Numbered from the stretch's first letter, positions 47,818 through 57,689 are shown. The stretch is 64,000 nucleotides of DNA from Siansivirga zeaxanthinifaciens CC-SAMT-1 (GCF_000941055.1 NZ_CP007202.1:120001-184000), one strand, 5' to 3'. Notes: generated from the letters alone by a model not told the origin. Numbers and translations: made by a program.

Positions 47818-48780
47818 ATGTACCAACTTTCGGTTTTACTAATTGCTTACAATAATGAAAAATACATTAAAGAAACTTTAGATTCTTTAATAAAGCAAAA
47901 AACCTCTTTTAAATATGAAATAGTTGTTGGTGACGACTGTTCAACTGACCTAACCTTTAAAATTATAAGTGAATATGCAAAAAAACATCCTTATCTATTT
48001 AATATACAACAGAATAAATCACAATTAGGCATTCTTAATAATTTCAAAACAACATTAGACAGGTGTTCTGGTGAATTTGTTTTTAATTTTGATGGTGATG
48101 ATATTGTTAAGGATGAATTTGCATTAGAGAAACTTGCTCATGTTTTGAAAAACAATTCTAACTTAGGTTTTGTAGATTCTGGATTTGACTGCTACATTAG
48201 TGAAGAAAATGCTCTAATAAAATTTTGGAATAAAAAAAACATTGTAGCTACAAAAAAAGAATATAAAAAAAGAATGCTATTAGGTCAAGTTATTCCGGTT
48301 GGTATTTGCTTTAGAAAAGACCTTATGTACAAATTTGTAGACTTCGAATATTTTATTGATAAAAAAATAACGATTGAAGATTATCCTGTTTTAGTTGATA
48401 TGGTAATGAATTGTGATTTTGAAAGAATTAATGAATCTTTACATATTTACAGACTCCATTCTGCATCATATTCTAATACAAAGTCTTTTGATAAATTATT
48501 CTTTTTAAGTGAACAAATGTTAAACTTATTTAATTATTTTAAATTAAAATATAAGTTTCCCGAAGAATTAAATGAATCTTATTTGGAATTACATTACAAA
48601 CAATTACTGTTTAATTGTGGGAAAAACTCTCAAAAAAAACTAGGTAAAAAAAGTTTTAATTCAATAAAAAAGAAGTCATTTAGAGATATCATATATTATT
48701 TAGCAAGTCAATATCCTCTTTTACTTAAAATTGTTTTAGTATATAAAAAAACCTATTTGAAATTCATGAAACCATCATAA
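47818..48780 (+). CDS. Glycosyltransferase family 2
   Basis: 320 residues: LSVLLIAYNNEKYIKETLDSLIKQKTSFKYEIVVGDDCSTD, then the metal motif FNFDGDDIVKDEF (about 90-102). This N-terminal style (AYNNEKYI..Q..SFKYEIVVGDD) is common in O-antigen clusters. Its last 28 bp overlap the opposite-strand fdtA-like gene. Confidence 0.88.
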   Translation: MYQLSVLLIAYNNEKYIKETLDSLIKQKTSFKYEIVVGDDCSTDLTFKIISEYAKKHPYLFNIQQNKSQLGILNNFKTTLDRCSGEFVFNFDGDDIVKDEFALEKLAHVLKNNSNLGFVDSGFDCYISEENALIKFWNKKNIVATKKEYKKRMLLGQVIPVGICFRKDLMYKFVDFEYFIDKKITIEDYPVLVDMVMNCDFERINESLHIYRLHSASYSNTKSFDKLFFLSEQMLNLFNYFKLKYKFPEELNESYLELHYKQLLFNCGKNSQKKLGKKSFNSIKKKSFRDIIYYLASQYPLLLKIVLVYKKTYLKFMKPS

Positions 48781-49154
48781 TCCCTAATATAATCTTCTTC
48801 TATATATATATTAGAAGCTAAAACTAAACATATGGAGTCAGCTTTAAAATTAGTTAGCTCTCTCCAAATCATTTTTGGAATTAGCAACCCTTCATTTGGT
48901 TTATTTAATGTAAAAAGTTTTTTATTACCGTGTACATCACATATTTCAACATTAAAACTTCCTTTTAAAGCTATTAAGAATTCGTTTTGCTCGATATGAG
49001 CATGCCCACCTCTAGTAACATTTTCTGGAATATTATATATATAGTAAACTCTTTTTACATCAAATGGCAAAATATCTTTTTGAACAAAAGACAAAGCCCC
49101 CCTAACATCTTCATTCCCAGGAATATTTATAATTTTTGAATTACTAATTTCCAA
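48753..49154 (-). CDS. fdtA: FdtA/QdtA-type dTDP-4-keto-6-deoxyglucose 3,4-ketoisomerase
   Basis: 133-residue cupin. The conserved RGGHAHIEQNEFLIALKGSFNVEI (about 48-71) contains the catalytic His pair, preceded by RGALSFVQKD and followed by PKMIWRELTNF. This family moves the keto group from C4 to C3 of dTDP-4-keto-6-deoxyglucose before 3-amination. With the FdtB-like aminotransferase two genes upstream, it predicts a 3-amino-3,6-dideoxyhexose (Fuc3N or Qui3N). The FdtA versus QdtA outcome cannot be told from sequence. Confidence 0.82.
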   Translation of the reverse strand: MEISNSKIINIPGNEDVRGALSFVQKDILPFDVKRVYYIYNIPENVTRGGHAHIEQNEFLIALKGSFNVEICDVHGNKKLFTLNKPNEGLLIPKMIWRELTNFKADSICLVLASNIYIEEDYIRDYDGFMNFK

Positions 49155-49157
49155 ATT

Positions 49158-50636
49158 CTAAAATTTTAATTTATTATTAATAATTTCTTTGAAAGATATA
49201 AAATTATTAATCTTTTTAATGCTAATAATTAATGAAAACAAGATACCTATGGACATTAAAATATATTTTAACAAACTATTTTCTATCTGAATTAAAAACA
49301 ACATTATTAAACATTGACCAAGACATATATAGAAAAGTAATTTAACATTTAAATGAAAATGAATTTTATACTTTTTAAATATTATAAAGTTGATTATAAC
49401 TAAATCGATAATGTGATATAATGAATACCCTATTCCAACACCTGTTAAACCAAAAAACTTATAGCCAAAAACAACAAACACAAATAGTAAAGAATTAGAT
49501 ATTAATTCTGAACTTAGGTATAATTTTGAATTCCCTTTTGCTAAAATGATAAATCCTAAAGACCATGAAATAACCTTAAATAAAATAGACATTACACCAT
49601 AAGTTATCATTCCTTGTATAGGCATAAACTCTTTTGTGTATAGTATTTTAATTATTATAGGGTTAAACACCATGAATAAAACCACAAGGGGTGTGAGCAA
49701 CAAAATAGCAATAGCTACTTGACTATTCAACATTTTTTTTATCGCTATATTATCATTAGAAACTTCAGAAATTCTTGGAAAATAATCTTTACTTAAAACG
49801 TACAGAAAAACAACTACATAAGAATTTAGAACAGTAAAGCCCGCACTGTAAAGCCCAACTTCGGTAACATTTCGAAAATTTGCAATATATATTTGTATTA
49901 GATATCCAACCAAAATCTCGTACAAATTAGCTATACTTATAATTATCCCCAATAAAATCATTGTCCTTCCATCTTTAAAAAGTTGATTAAAAAAAAACCT
50001 GGTTTTTTTAATTTTTACTTTTTTTATAAAAAATTTAGAGATTAAAAAACCTATTATTGATGTAATTAAAATAACCCAAGGAATCCCTTTTTCTCCTATA
50101 GTATAATAGATAATTACTGTTGGAATTAAACTAAACAAACTTGAAAATAAAGTAACAGCCGCAAGTTTTTTTATGTATTTTAAACCTTGTAAAATAGCTA
50201 AATTAGCGCTTAAAAGCTGATTAAATAGTACTGCAAGCGATATTACTATAAAATATGATGTGTAGTTATCATTTCCAAAGGTTATAAAGCTTAACCAATT
50301 AGAGAGCACTAAGCAAATTAAAGCCCCTAAAACACCCAATACCCAAGATAAATGGATTGTTGTGTTTATTAAATTAGATAACCGATCTTTTTTTAATTCA
50401 TTATTAGCAACTGCTATTTCCTTTACAGCACTTACATCAATTCCTAATTTACTAAATCCCGAAATTAAATTTAATGTAGTGCTTAATAATCCAAAAACTC
50501 CAAACCCAGCTACTCCAATTAATAATGCGGTAATTTTGGATTTTATAATTGATAAAATGATATTAAAAAATTGAACACTCCCTAAGAGAAATGTAACTTT
50601 TAGAATTTGTTGGTATAATTTTTTATCCTTATTCAA
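49158..50636 (-). CDS. O-antigen/polysaccharide flippase (Wzx-like)
   Basis: 492 residues with about 12-14 membrane helices and the MOP/polysaccharide-exporter pattern (FFNIILSIIKSKITALLIGVAGFGVFGLL at the N-terminus). Moves lipid-linked repeat units across the inner membrane. It lies 3 bp from both the fdtA-like and the aminotransferase genes, so these three form one operon (minus strand: aminotransferase, flippase, ketoisomerase). Confidence 0.85.
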   Translation of the reverse strand: MNKDKKLYQQILKVTFLLGSVQFFNIILSIIKSKITALLIGVAGFGVFGLLSTTLNLISGFSKLGIDVSAVKEIAVANNELKKDRLSNLINTTIHLSWVLGVLGALICLVLSNWLSFITFGNDNYTSYFIVISLAVLFNQLLSANLAILQGLKYIKKLAAVTLFSSLFSLIPTVIIYYTIGEKGIPWVILITSIIGFLISKFFIKKVKIKKTRFFFNQLFKDGRTMILLGIIISIANLYEILVGYLIQIYIANFRNVTEVGLYSAGFTVLNSYVVVFLYVLSKDYFPRISEVSNDNIAIKKMLNSQVAIAILLLTPLVVLFMVFNPIIIKILYTKEFMPIQGMITYGVMSILFKVISWSLGFIILAKGNSKLYLSSELISNSLLFVFVVFGYKFFGLTGVGIGYSLYHIIDLVIINFIIFKKYKIHFHLNVKLLFYICLGQCLIMLFLIQIENSLLKYILMSIGILFSLIISIKKINNFISFKEIINNKLKF

Positions 50637-50639
50637 ATC

Positions 50640-51740
50640 TTATCTGAATTTAGAAACCAAATCAACAACTAATGAAATTTCCCTTTCTTCTAGAGATGGG
50701 TTTAAAGGTAAACTCAAAACTTCTTGATGTAGAACAGTTGTTATTGGTAAATTTAAAGAGCTAAATTCTTTAAAGGCCTTTTGATGATGGATTGGGGTAA
50801 CGTAATGTATTTGAGTTTCAATACTATTTTCTAATAAATATCTTCTAAACTCTTCTCTTCTATCACTTCTTACAACAAACAAGTGAAACACATGTTGATT
50901 AAAATCTTTGCATTCAGGCAACAAAATTTTGTTTGTTTTTATGTTTTCATAATAAATCTTTGCGATTGATTTTCGCTTCTCATTTTCTTCATCAAGATAT
51001 TTTAGCTTAACTCTTAAAAACATGGCTTGTAACTCATCAAGCCTGCAATTGTAACCCTTAAAATCGTTTTCAAAAGATGTTTTCCTCCCATAGTTTCTTA
51101 ATTTACTAATTACAGTAGCCAACGACTCATTATTTGTTGTAACTGCGCCTGCATCACCTAAAGCACCTAAATTTTTGGTAGGATAAAAACTAAAAGCTGC
51201 TGCGTCAGAAAGGTTACCCGATTTTTCTCCGTTAAAAATTGCACCATGTGCTTGAGCTGCATCCTCTATAAGAATTAAATTATTAGTTTCACAAATATTT
51301 TTCAAAGCAGAAACATTATATAATTGTCCATACAAATGAACTCCCATAATTGCTTTGGTTTTTAATGTTAATTTTTCGGTTATCTTTTTAACATCAATAT
51401 TATATGAATTAATTTCTGGCTCTACCAATACAGGTATTAAGCCGGTATTAGCAATAGCTAAAACAGATGCTATGTATGTGTTTGCCGGCACAATAACTTC
51501 ATCACCAACCGATAATTTACCTAACAACTTGTAAGCTTCAAAAATTAATTGTAAAGCATCTAATCCATTACTAGTTCCTATACAATATTTACTTCCGCAA
51601 AAATGTGCAAATTCTTTTTCAAAGTTTAATACATGGTCAGATAAAATATACTTCCCATTGTTTAGAAACATCTCAAATTCATTTTTGAAAATTCCTTCAA
51701 ACTTTGAATTAATCTTTTGCAGGTTTAAAAACTCAACCAT
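50640..51740 (-). CDS. fdtB: DegT/DnrJ/EryC1/StrS aminotransferase (FdtB-like)
   Basis: 366-residue PLP enzyme. The PLP Lys is K189 in SFYPTKNLGALGDAG; other motifs are VIVPANTYIASVLAI (about 82-96), IEDAAQAHG (about 158-166), NYGRKTSFENDFKGYNCRLDELQAMFL and HVFHLFVVRS. With the ketoisomerase it would install the 3-amino group of a dTDP-3-amino-3,6-dideoxyhexose. An N-acetyltransferase (FdtC-like) is not seen nearby. Confidence 0.85.
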   Translation of the reverse strand: MVEFLNLQKINSKFEGIFKNEFEMFLNNGKYILSDHVLNFEKEFAHFCGSKYCIGTSNGLDALQLIFEAYKLLGKLSVGDEVIVPANTYIASVLAIANTGLIPVLVEPEINSYNIDVKKITEKLTLKTKAIMGVHLYGQLYNVSALKNICETNNLILIEDAAQAHGAIFNGEKSGNLSDAAAFSFYPTKNLGALGDAGAVTTNNESLATVISKLRNYGRKTSFENDFKGYNCRLDELQAMFLRVKLKYLDEENEKRKSIAKIYYENIKTNKILLPECKDFNQHVFHLFVVRSDRREEFRRYLLENSIETQIHYVTPIHHQKAFKEFSSLNLPITTVLHQEVLSLPLNPSLEEREISLVVDLVSKFR

Positions 51741-51839
51741 ATAATCACCCTGTAAATTATTATAAAAAATAGCTAATTTTAGATAAAAGATTATTAATAA
51801 CAGATACTAATTTGTCTCATAATAATACAAAAAACACAA

Positions 51840-53138
51840 TTACTTTTCATTCACAACTCCAAAGAGCGAGCTGCTAAATATGAGCAATATAATACAATAA
51901 TACATAACATAGCTCACAAAATGTGCAATAACCGCACCTTCAACACTATTAAACAAATCGATAAAGTAGATACTGGTTGCATATAAAATAACAACTAAAA
52001 ACGCTTCGGTTAGTATGTAATGCCAGAACATTTTTTTTGCTAAAAACTGGTATGCAATAACGGTTGAAAGCACTTTAACAAAGTCGCCTAGTATTTGCCA
52101 AATAAATAACCCTTCAACAGGCTCAAAATTATCTGTAAAAATAAAACTTACAATGTAAGATCTAAAAACATATATAAATAAGAAACCAATTAATAAAACG
52201 GGGATTATGGTTTTATAAAAACTAAAAACTTCCTTCCTAAACTCTTTAACATCATCGATTTCAGAAAATCGAGGTAAAATATAAAGTGCCATTAGTGAAC
52301 TAACTAGCATGAGGTAATACTTTGAAATACGCGTCATTACTTCCCAGAAACCTGCATCTTTATAACTCACATTATCAATAATATACATTCTTATGGCAAG
52401 TGCACAAATAGGTAGTAAAACCGAAGTAAATAATGCCATTATGGAGTAAGAGCTCATTTTACCTAAAAGATTAGAGCTAAAGTTTGATACTTTTATAAGC
52501 GAGACTAAGCTGCGTCTATTTATAATACCTACCAAGGTGATTAGAAATATTAAAGATTCGGCAATAACTACCGCAATTAAAGCTCCATCTATTTTATTTT
52601 GATAGATTAATAATACTGCTATAGATGCACTTAAAACCTGCCCAATAATATTTATTACGATAAGAATTTTATACTTTGAAAATCCATTCATTATAGAAAA
52701 CGAGAACATGTTTAATGCATAAAATGGCAATACAATTGCAAACACTTTTATTACATAAGAGTAATCATTATAAATCGGAAAAATTAAATCATTAAGAAAA
52801 TCGGCATTGAAATAACAGAAAAATGAGACTAAAATTGTTGACACAAACCCAGTATAAAAGGCGGTAGACAGCACTTTACTTAGTTCCAGCAAATCTTCTT
52901 GAAATTCTGAAATATATTTTACAACGGCCTTGTAAGAACCAAAAATAGAGATGGTTTGAAACGCGCTAACAAAGTTTTGTAAATTCCCAATAATAGCAAA
53001 ACCTACAGGGCCAATAAAAAAAGCAATCGCCTTTGAAGTTAATAAGCCAGCTATCAATCTTGTTAAAAGAGAGGCTGTTTGTAAAGAAGTTACTTTTACT
53101 AAAACGTAGTTGTTTATATAATCTATTAATTTTTTCAA
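51840..53138 (-). CDS. Second polysaccharide flippase (Wzx-like)
   Basis: 432 residues, about 12 helices, opening with SLQTASLLTRLIAGLLTSKAIAFFIGPVGFAIIGNLQNFVSAFQTI, typical of the O-antigen translocase family. It is distinct from the flippase at 49158-50636 and slightly less A+T-rich. Two flippases in one locus suggest either two repeat-unit pathways or an older and a newer version. Confidence 0.82.
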   Translation of the reverse strand: MKKLIDYINNYVLVKVTSLQTASLLTRLIAGLLTSKAIAFFIGPVGFAIIGNLQNFVSAFQTISIFGSYKAVVKYISEFQEDLLELSKVLSTAFYTGFVSTILVSFFCYFNADFLNDLIFPIYNDYSYVIKVFAIVLPFYALNMFSFSIMNGFSKYKILIVINIIGQVLSASIAVLLIYQNKIDGALIAVVIAESLIFLITLVGIINRRSLVSLIKVSNFSSNLLGKMSSYSIMALFTSVLLPICALAIRMYIIDNVSYKDAGFWEVMTRISKYYLMLVSSLMALYILPRFSEIDDVKEFRKEVFSFYKTIIPVLLIGFLFIYVFRSYIVSFIFTDNFEPVEGLFIWQILGDFVKVLSTVIAYQFLAKKMFWHYILTEAFLVVILYATSIYFIDLFNSVEGAVIAHFVSYVMYYCIILLIFSSSLFGVVNEK

Positions 53139-53292
53139 TTAATATGGGGTTGTAGGTTATTCAAAAATTGAAAAGGGCAAAATTAATTAGATTGCAAAAC
53201 CTAAAGTAATCTTAAACAGTCAAATATACAAAATCATTTTACTTAAAAACCCAAACCTAAATCAAAAATGTAAGAATTTAATTCATTAAAAA

Positions 53293-53520
53293 TTATTTTT
53301 TTAATATGTAATAAATATTGATACAAAAAATTACAGAATTTGTAATAATTATAGGTATTGACAAAGGGTTCAACATAAACGCATAAAACACAAAAACCAA
53401 ACAACCAATGGAATTAACGATGCGCAAGTGGGTAACATTTTTCATTAAAAACGATATTAAAACGATGGTTGTTGCTAAATAACCAATCCACTCTGTTATT
53501 GAAATTTCAAAAATTGTCAT
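53293..53520 (-). CDS. Small YgjV-like membrane protein
   Basis: 75 residues with three hydrophobic segments (EWIGYLATTIVLISFLM, IVNSIGCLVFVFYAFML, IPIIITNSVIFCINIYYIL). The G-Y-x-A-T..L.SF..K pattern resembles the small YgjV/PQ-loop-like proteins often found next to lipid or sugar genes. Function unknown. Confidence 0.65.
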   Translation of the reverse strand: MTIFEISITEWIGYLATTIVLISFLMKNVTHLRIVNSIGCLVFVFYAFMLNPLSIPIIITNSVIFCINIYYILKK

Positions 53521-53543
53521 TTATGTTTTTTTATTAAATGTAT

Positions 53544-53574
53544 AAAAAAAGAGGAACCCGTGTAGGTTCCTCTT
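53544..53574 (-). terminator. Terminator after typA
   Basis: AAGAGGAACC pairs with GGTTCCTCTT around a 6-nt loop; a 7-nt U-run follows on the minus strand. Confidence 0.85.
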
Positions 53575-53597
53575 AAAATTTAAAAATTATTTAAAAA

Positions 53598-55394
53598 TTA
53601 TATTTTATTTCTTTTTCTATCAGTTTCTGATAAATGTATTTTACGAATACGTAAGAAATTTGGTGTAACCTCTACATACTCATCTTTTTGAATATATTCT
53701 AAAGCTTCTTCTAACGAGAATTTAATTGCAGGAACAATTCTTGCTTTATCATCTGCACCCGAAGAACGTACGTTACTTAATTTTTTAGTTTTTGTAATAT
53801 TTACAGTCATATCGTCTTGTCTTGAATTTTCCCCAATAACCTGACCTTCGTAAATATCCTCTCCTGGATCTACAAAGAATTTACCACGATCCTGTAATTT
53901 ATCAATAGAATAAGGAATCGCTTGACCTTTTTCCATAGACACTAAAGAGCCATTTTGACGCTCTGGAATGCCACCTTTTAGCGGTTGATATTCTTTAAAA
54001 CGGTGTGCCATGATCGCCTCACCAGCAGTAGCCGTTAATAACTGGTTACGCAAACCTATAATACCTCTTGAAGGCACCATAAATTCAATAACCATACGGT
54101 CACCTTTAGCTTCCATGCTTAACATTTCGCCTTTACGAAGTGTTACTAATTCTACCGCTTTACCACTAACGGCTTCTGGTAAATCGATTGTCATTTCTTC
54201 AACAGGCTCACATTTAACACCATCAATTTCTTTAATGATTACTTGAGGCTGTCCAATTTGCAATTCGTAACCTTCACGACGCATGGTTTCAATTAAAACA
54301 GATAAGTGTAAAACACCACGACCAAAAACTAAAAATTTATCGGCACTATCGGTTTCTTTAACACGAAGTGCTAAGTTTTTTTCTAATTCTTTTGTTAAAC
54401 GATCTTTTATGTGGCGCGATGTTACAAACTTTCCATCTTTACCAAAGAAAGGAGAATCGTTAATGGTAAACAACATACTCATGGTTGGCTCATCGATAGC
54501 AATCGTTTTCAAACCTTCTGGATTTTCAAAATCGGCAACCGTATCGCCTATTTCAAAACCTTCAAGACCTACAATGGCACATATGTCTCCTGTTTGAACT
54601 TCTTCTACTTTAACACGACCTAAACCTTCAAAAATATGAAGCTCTTTAATTTTATTTTTTACAATAGCACCATTACGCTTTACTAAAGAAATGTTTTGTC
54701 CAACCTTAAGAGCACCTCTTGTTAAACGACCAATAGCAATTCGTCCTGTAAATGATGAAAAGTCTAATGATGTAATTAACATTTGAGTTGTACCTTGGTC
54801 GAACTTAGGCGAAGGTATGTGTTCGATAACCATATCTAATAATGGCTCGATGTTTTCTGTTTGATTTCTCCAGTCGTCACTCATCCAGTTATTTTTAGCC
54901 GAACCATAAACGGTAGGGAAATCTAACTGCCACTCTTCTGCTCCTAATTCAAACATTAAATCGAAAACTTTTTCGTGCACCTCTTCTGGAGTACAGTTTT
55001 CTTTATCAACTTTATTTACTACCACGCAAGGTTTCAAACCTAAATCAATCGCTTTTTGTAATACGAAACGGGTTTGTGGCATTGGCCCTTCAAAAGCATC
55101 TACTAGCAATAAAACACCATCGGCCATATTAAGTACACGCTCTACTTCTCCACCAAAATCGGCGTGACCTGGCGTGTCAATAATATTAATCTTAGTTTCT
55201 TTGTATATAACTGAAACGTTTTTAGAAGTAATAGTAATTCCTCTTTCGCGTTCTAAATCGTTATTATCTAGAATTAAATCACCTGTATTTTCGTTTTCTC
55301 TGAATAATTGACAGTGATACATAATTTTATCAACCAACGTCGTTTTACCGTGGTCAACGTGTGCAATAATTGCAATGTTTTTAATTTTAGCCAT
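53598..55394 (-). CDS. typA: Translational GTPase TypA/BipA
   Basis: 598 residues, close to the family norm. G1 [10 protein letters not shown] (about 11-20), G3 DTPGHADFGGEVERVL (about 74-89), G4 NKVDKEN (about 128). The BipA-specific C-terminal domain with SRGIIGLRNQLLTATAGEAIMAHRF is present. Acts in 50S assembly and stress or cold growth. It has its own promoter (55418-55425) and terminator. Confidence 0.97.
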   Translation of the reverse strand: MAKIKNIAIIAHVDHGKTTLVDKIMYHCQLFRENENTGDLILDNNDLERERGITITSKNVSVIYKETKINIIDTPGHADFGGEVERVLNMADGVLLLVDAFEGPMPQTRFVLQKAIDLGLKPCVVVNKVDKENCTPEEVHEKVFDLMFELGAEEWQLDFPTVYGSAKNNWMSDDWRNQTENIEPLLDMVIEHIPSPKFDQGTTQMLITSLDFSSFTGRIAIGRLTRGALKVGQNISLVKRNGAIVKNKIKELHIFEGLGRVKVEEVQTGDICAIVGLEGFEIGDTVADFENPEGLKTIAIDEPTMSMLFTINDSPFFGKDGKFVTSRHIKDRLTKELEKNLALRVKETDSADKFLVFGRGVLHLSVLIETMRREGYELQIGQPQVIIKEIDGVKCEPVEEMTIDLPEAVSGKAVELVTLRKGEMLSMEAKGDRMVIEFMVPSRGIIGLRNQLLTATAGEAIMAHRFKEYQPLKGGIPERQNGSLVSMEKGQAIPYSIDKLQDRGKFFVDPGEDIYEGQVIGENSRQDDMTVNITKTKKLSNVRSSGADDKARIVPAIKFSLEEALEYIQKDEYVEVTPNFLRIRKIHLSETDRKRNKI

Positions 55395-55417
55395 AATAGT
55401 GCCTTATTTTAAGCGTG

Positions 55418-55425
55418 CAAAGGTA
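55418..55425 (-). promoter_or_regulatory. Promoter -7 element of typA
   Basis: TACCTTTG on the minus strand, about 24 nt before the typA ATG, followed by CACGC. No clear -33 element is seen at the usual distance. Confidence 0.5.
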
Positions 55426-55581
55426 CACCATATTTTCTTAATTAGTTAATATAATGTTATAATTTAATCTTAAGATAATTTTCAATATCAAATTTCGTTA
55501 AATTACTGAATAATAGCAACAAAGAAGTTTAATTCCTGCTTTTGTAAAAATTAAATTAGTAACAAAATCCCCATTTGAAAA

Positions 55582-55941
55582 ATGAAAAATCTTAATAAAT
55601 ATTCTAATACAATCCCATATTTATATTTTATAATCGTATCGGCGTACTGGTTTACCCTTGTTAATAGAACAGAAGGTATTACAGCCTATCCTATTCTGCT
55701 ATTTGGCATTCCATTTCTTTGGCAAATAATAAAGCCTAACAAAACATTAAATTTTACGTTCGGCATTACCTTTGTTTGTTTGTCTTCTTATTTAATATTC
55801 GTTTACCTTTTAGATATTAATGATGTTATAAACTTTATATTCGAATCTAAAAGACTTATTGTTAAAGGCGGATTGTTTGTTTTTGGGAATTTATTAATGG
55901 CATTATGGATTATTAAAAATAGTCTAAAAAGAAGCTTTTAA
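55582..55941 (+). CDS. Small hypothetical membrane protein
   Basis: 119 residues with four likely membrane helices (about 12-27, 35-50, 57-74, 93-112). No family recognised. It precedes kdsA by 38 bp, but a perfect -7 element for kdsA lies in that gap, so joint transcription is uncertain. Confidence 0.6.
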   Translation: MKNLNKYSNTIPYLYFIIVSAYWFTLVNRTEGITAYPILLFGIPFLWQIIKPNKTLNFTFGITFVCLSSYLIFVYLLDINDVINFIFESKRLIVKGGLFVFGNLLMALWIIKNSLKRSF

Positions 55942-55945
55942 TACG

Positions 55946-55953
55946 TATCTTTG
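55946..55953 (+). promoter_or_regulatory. Promoter -7 element of kdsA
   Basis: TATCTTTG, an exact TAnnTTTG match, 26 nt before the kdsA ATG at 55980. No good -33 element is visible. Confidence 0.5.
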
Positions 55954-55979
55954 TGGGATAAATTTGAAATTAAAATTGA

Positions 55980-56798
55980 ATGAATCTTCAAGATATCCCA
56001 AAGTTAAAACATACACAATCCAATAATTTTTTTCTGCTTTGTGGCCCTTGTGCTATTGAAGGCGAAGAGATGGCTCTACGAATTGCCGAAAAAGTAGTTA
56101 ACATTACTAATAAATTAGAAATTCCATACATTTTTAAAGGAAGTTTTAAAAAGGCAAACCGCAGTAGAGTTGATAGTTTTACTGGAATTGGCGACGAAAA
56201 AGCCCTTAAAATATTAAAAAAAGTTTCAGAAACTTTTGATGTTCCAACGGTAACAGATATTCACGAAATATCGGATGCTGCACTGGCTGCGCAATATGTT
56301 GATGTTTTACAAATACCTGCCTTTTTGGTTCGCCAAACAGATTTAGTTGTGGCTGCTGCCGAAACAGGAAAAGTTGTAAACCTTAAAAAAGGACAATTTA
56401 TGAGTCCGGAAGCCATGAAGCATGCCGTACAAAAAGTAAAAGATTCGGGCAATAACAAAGCTTGGATTACAGACCGAGGCACCATGTTTGGCTATCAAGA
56501 TATGATTGTAGATTTTAGAGGCATTCCAACCATGCGCCAATACGCTCCAACCATATTAGATGTTACCCACTCTTTACAACAACCAAACCAAAGCACCGGC
56601 GTTACCGGAGGCAGACCCAATATGATAGAAACCATTGCGCGTGCTGGAATTGTAAATAATGTTGATGGTTTATTTATAGAAACACATTTCGACCCAGCCA
56701 ATGCTAAAAGTGATGGCGCTAATATGCTACATTTAGATAATCTAGAAAAATTACTTATCAACTTAGTAGCCATTAGAAAAACAATAAACGCTCTTTAA
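55980..56798 (+). CDS. kdsA: 3-deoxy-8-phosphooctulonate (KDO-8-P) synthase
   Basis: 272 residues. Condenses arabinose-5-phosphate with phosphoenolpyruvate, the first committed step to lipopolysaccharide KDO. Motifs FFLLCGPCAIEGEE (about 17-30), FKGSFKKANRSR (about 51-62), LQIPAFLVRQTDL and DVTHSLQQPN. It is in the class with a Cys in the CGPC segment. Its location next to the polysaccharide locus fits envelope synthesis. Confidence 0.95.
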   Translation: MNLQDIPKLKHTQSNNFFLLCGPCAIEGEEMALRIAEKVVNITNKLEIPYIFKGSFKKANRSRVDSFTGIGDEKALKILKKVSETFDVPTVTDIHEISDAALAAQYVDVLQIPAFLVRQTDLVVAAAETGKVVNLKKGQFMSPEAMKHAVQKVKDSGNNKAWITDRGTMFGYQDMIVDFRGIPTMRQYAPTILDVTHSLQQPNQSTGVTGGRPNMIETIARAGIVNNVDGLFIETHFDPANAKSDGANMLHLDNLEKLLINLVAIRKTINAL

Positions 56799-56811
56799 TT
56801 TATAACCATAA

Positions 56812-57669
56812 ATGAATTATTACACTTCAAAAGCTATTTGTTTAATAGCTTGTTTCGTTAGTGCCATAACTTTTTCACAAGATTTAAAAACCACAAAATA
56901 CACAGCCTCAAATAAAGGAAAGTTTTTTGTAAGCTGGGGCGGAAACCGAGAGAATTTCTCTAAATCTAACATACGATTTAAGGGTGAAAATTACGATTTT
57001 ACTATTAAAGATGCTACTGCCAGAGACAAACGAAAAGGTTGGCACATCGATTATATTAACCCCACTCGAATTACCATACCACAAACTAACGTAAAAGTAG
57101 GATATTTTATCTCTAATAAATACACTGTTTCTTTGGGAATAGACCATATGAAATATGTTATGCAACGTAACAAAACCAGAACCTTAAACGGAAACATTAA
57201 TTTACCAGCTTCTGAAGCGGGATCCATTTATAACGGCACTTATAATAATCAAGATTTTATGGTTTCTGAAGATTTTTTGATGTTTGAACACACAAACGGA
57301 TTGAATTACGTGTATGCTGAGTTTTCTAGATACGACGATATTTCAAATTTGTTTAATTTACCTAACATCGATAAGTTTCAAATTAATATCACAGAAGGGG
57401 TGGCCAGCGGTATTTTATATCCAAAAACAAATACAACCTTCATGCAAAAAGAGCGATACGACGAATTTCATTTAGCTGGTTTTGGAATGTCTCTTCATGC
57501 TGGATTAAATTTAACGTTTTACAAACATTTCTTTTTACAACTCGACTTGAAAGGTGGCTATATAGACATGCCCGATATTAGAACAACCAGTGATATTGCA
57601 GAAAGTGCCTCTCAACATTTTACTTATTTAGAACGTGTTATAGCTTTTGGTGGCATTTTTAATATTTAA
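56812..57669 (+). CDS. Outer-membrane barrel protein, uncharacterised
   Basis: 285 residues with a signal peptide ending AITFSQ (about 23). Beta-strand periodicity follows (KFFVSWGGNRENFSKSNIRF, VKVGYFISNKYTVSLGIDHMKYVM, FFLQLDLKGGYIDMPDI) and the aromatic end AFGGIFNI suggests a small outer-membrane barrel. No family recognised. It lies 13 bp after kdsA and is probably co-transcribed. Confidence 0.7.
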   Translation: MNYYTSKAICLIACFVSAITFSQDLKTTKYTASNKGKFFVSWGGNRENFSKSNIRFKGENYDFTIKDATARDKRKGWHIDYINPTRITIPQTNVKVGYFISNKYTVSLGIDHMKYVMQRNKTRTLNGNINLPASEAGSIYNGTYNNQDFMVSEDFLMFEHTNGLNYVYAEFSRYDDISNLFNLPNIDKFQINITEGVASGILYPKTNTTFMQKERYDEFHLAGFGMSLHAGLNLTFYKHFFLQLDLKGGYIDMPDIRTTSDIAESASQHFTYLERVIAFGGIFNI

Positions 57670-57689
57670 TTCTGTCTATTATAAATATT

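Noticed and set aside
47818..48780. Phage or defence island in the A+T-rich zone
   Set aside because: All genes there are recognisable glycan-synthesis genes; no nuclease, toxin-antitoxin or phage structural genes were seen.
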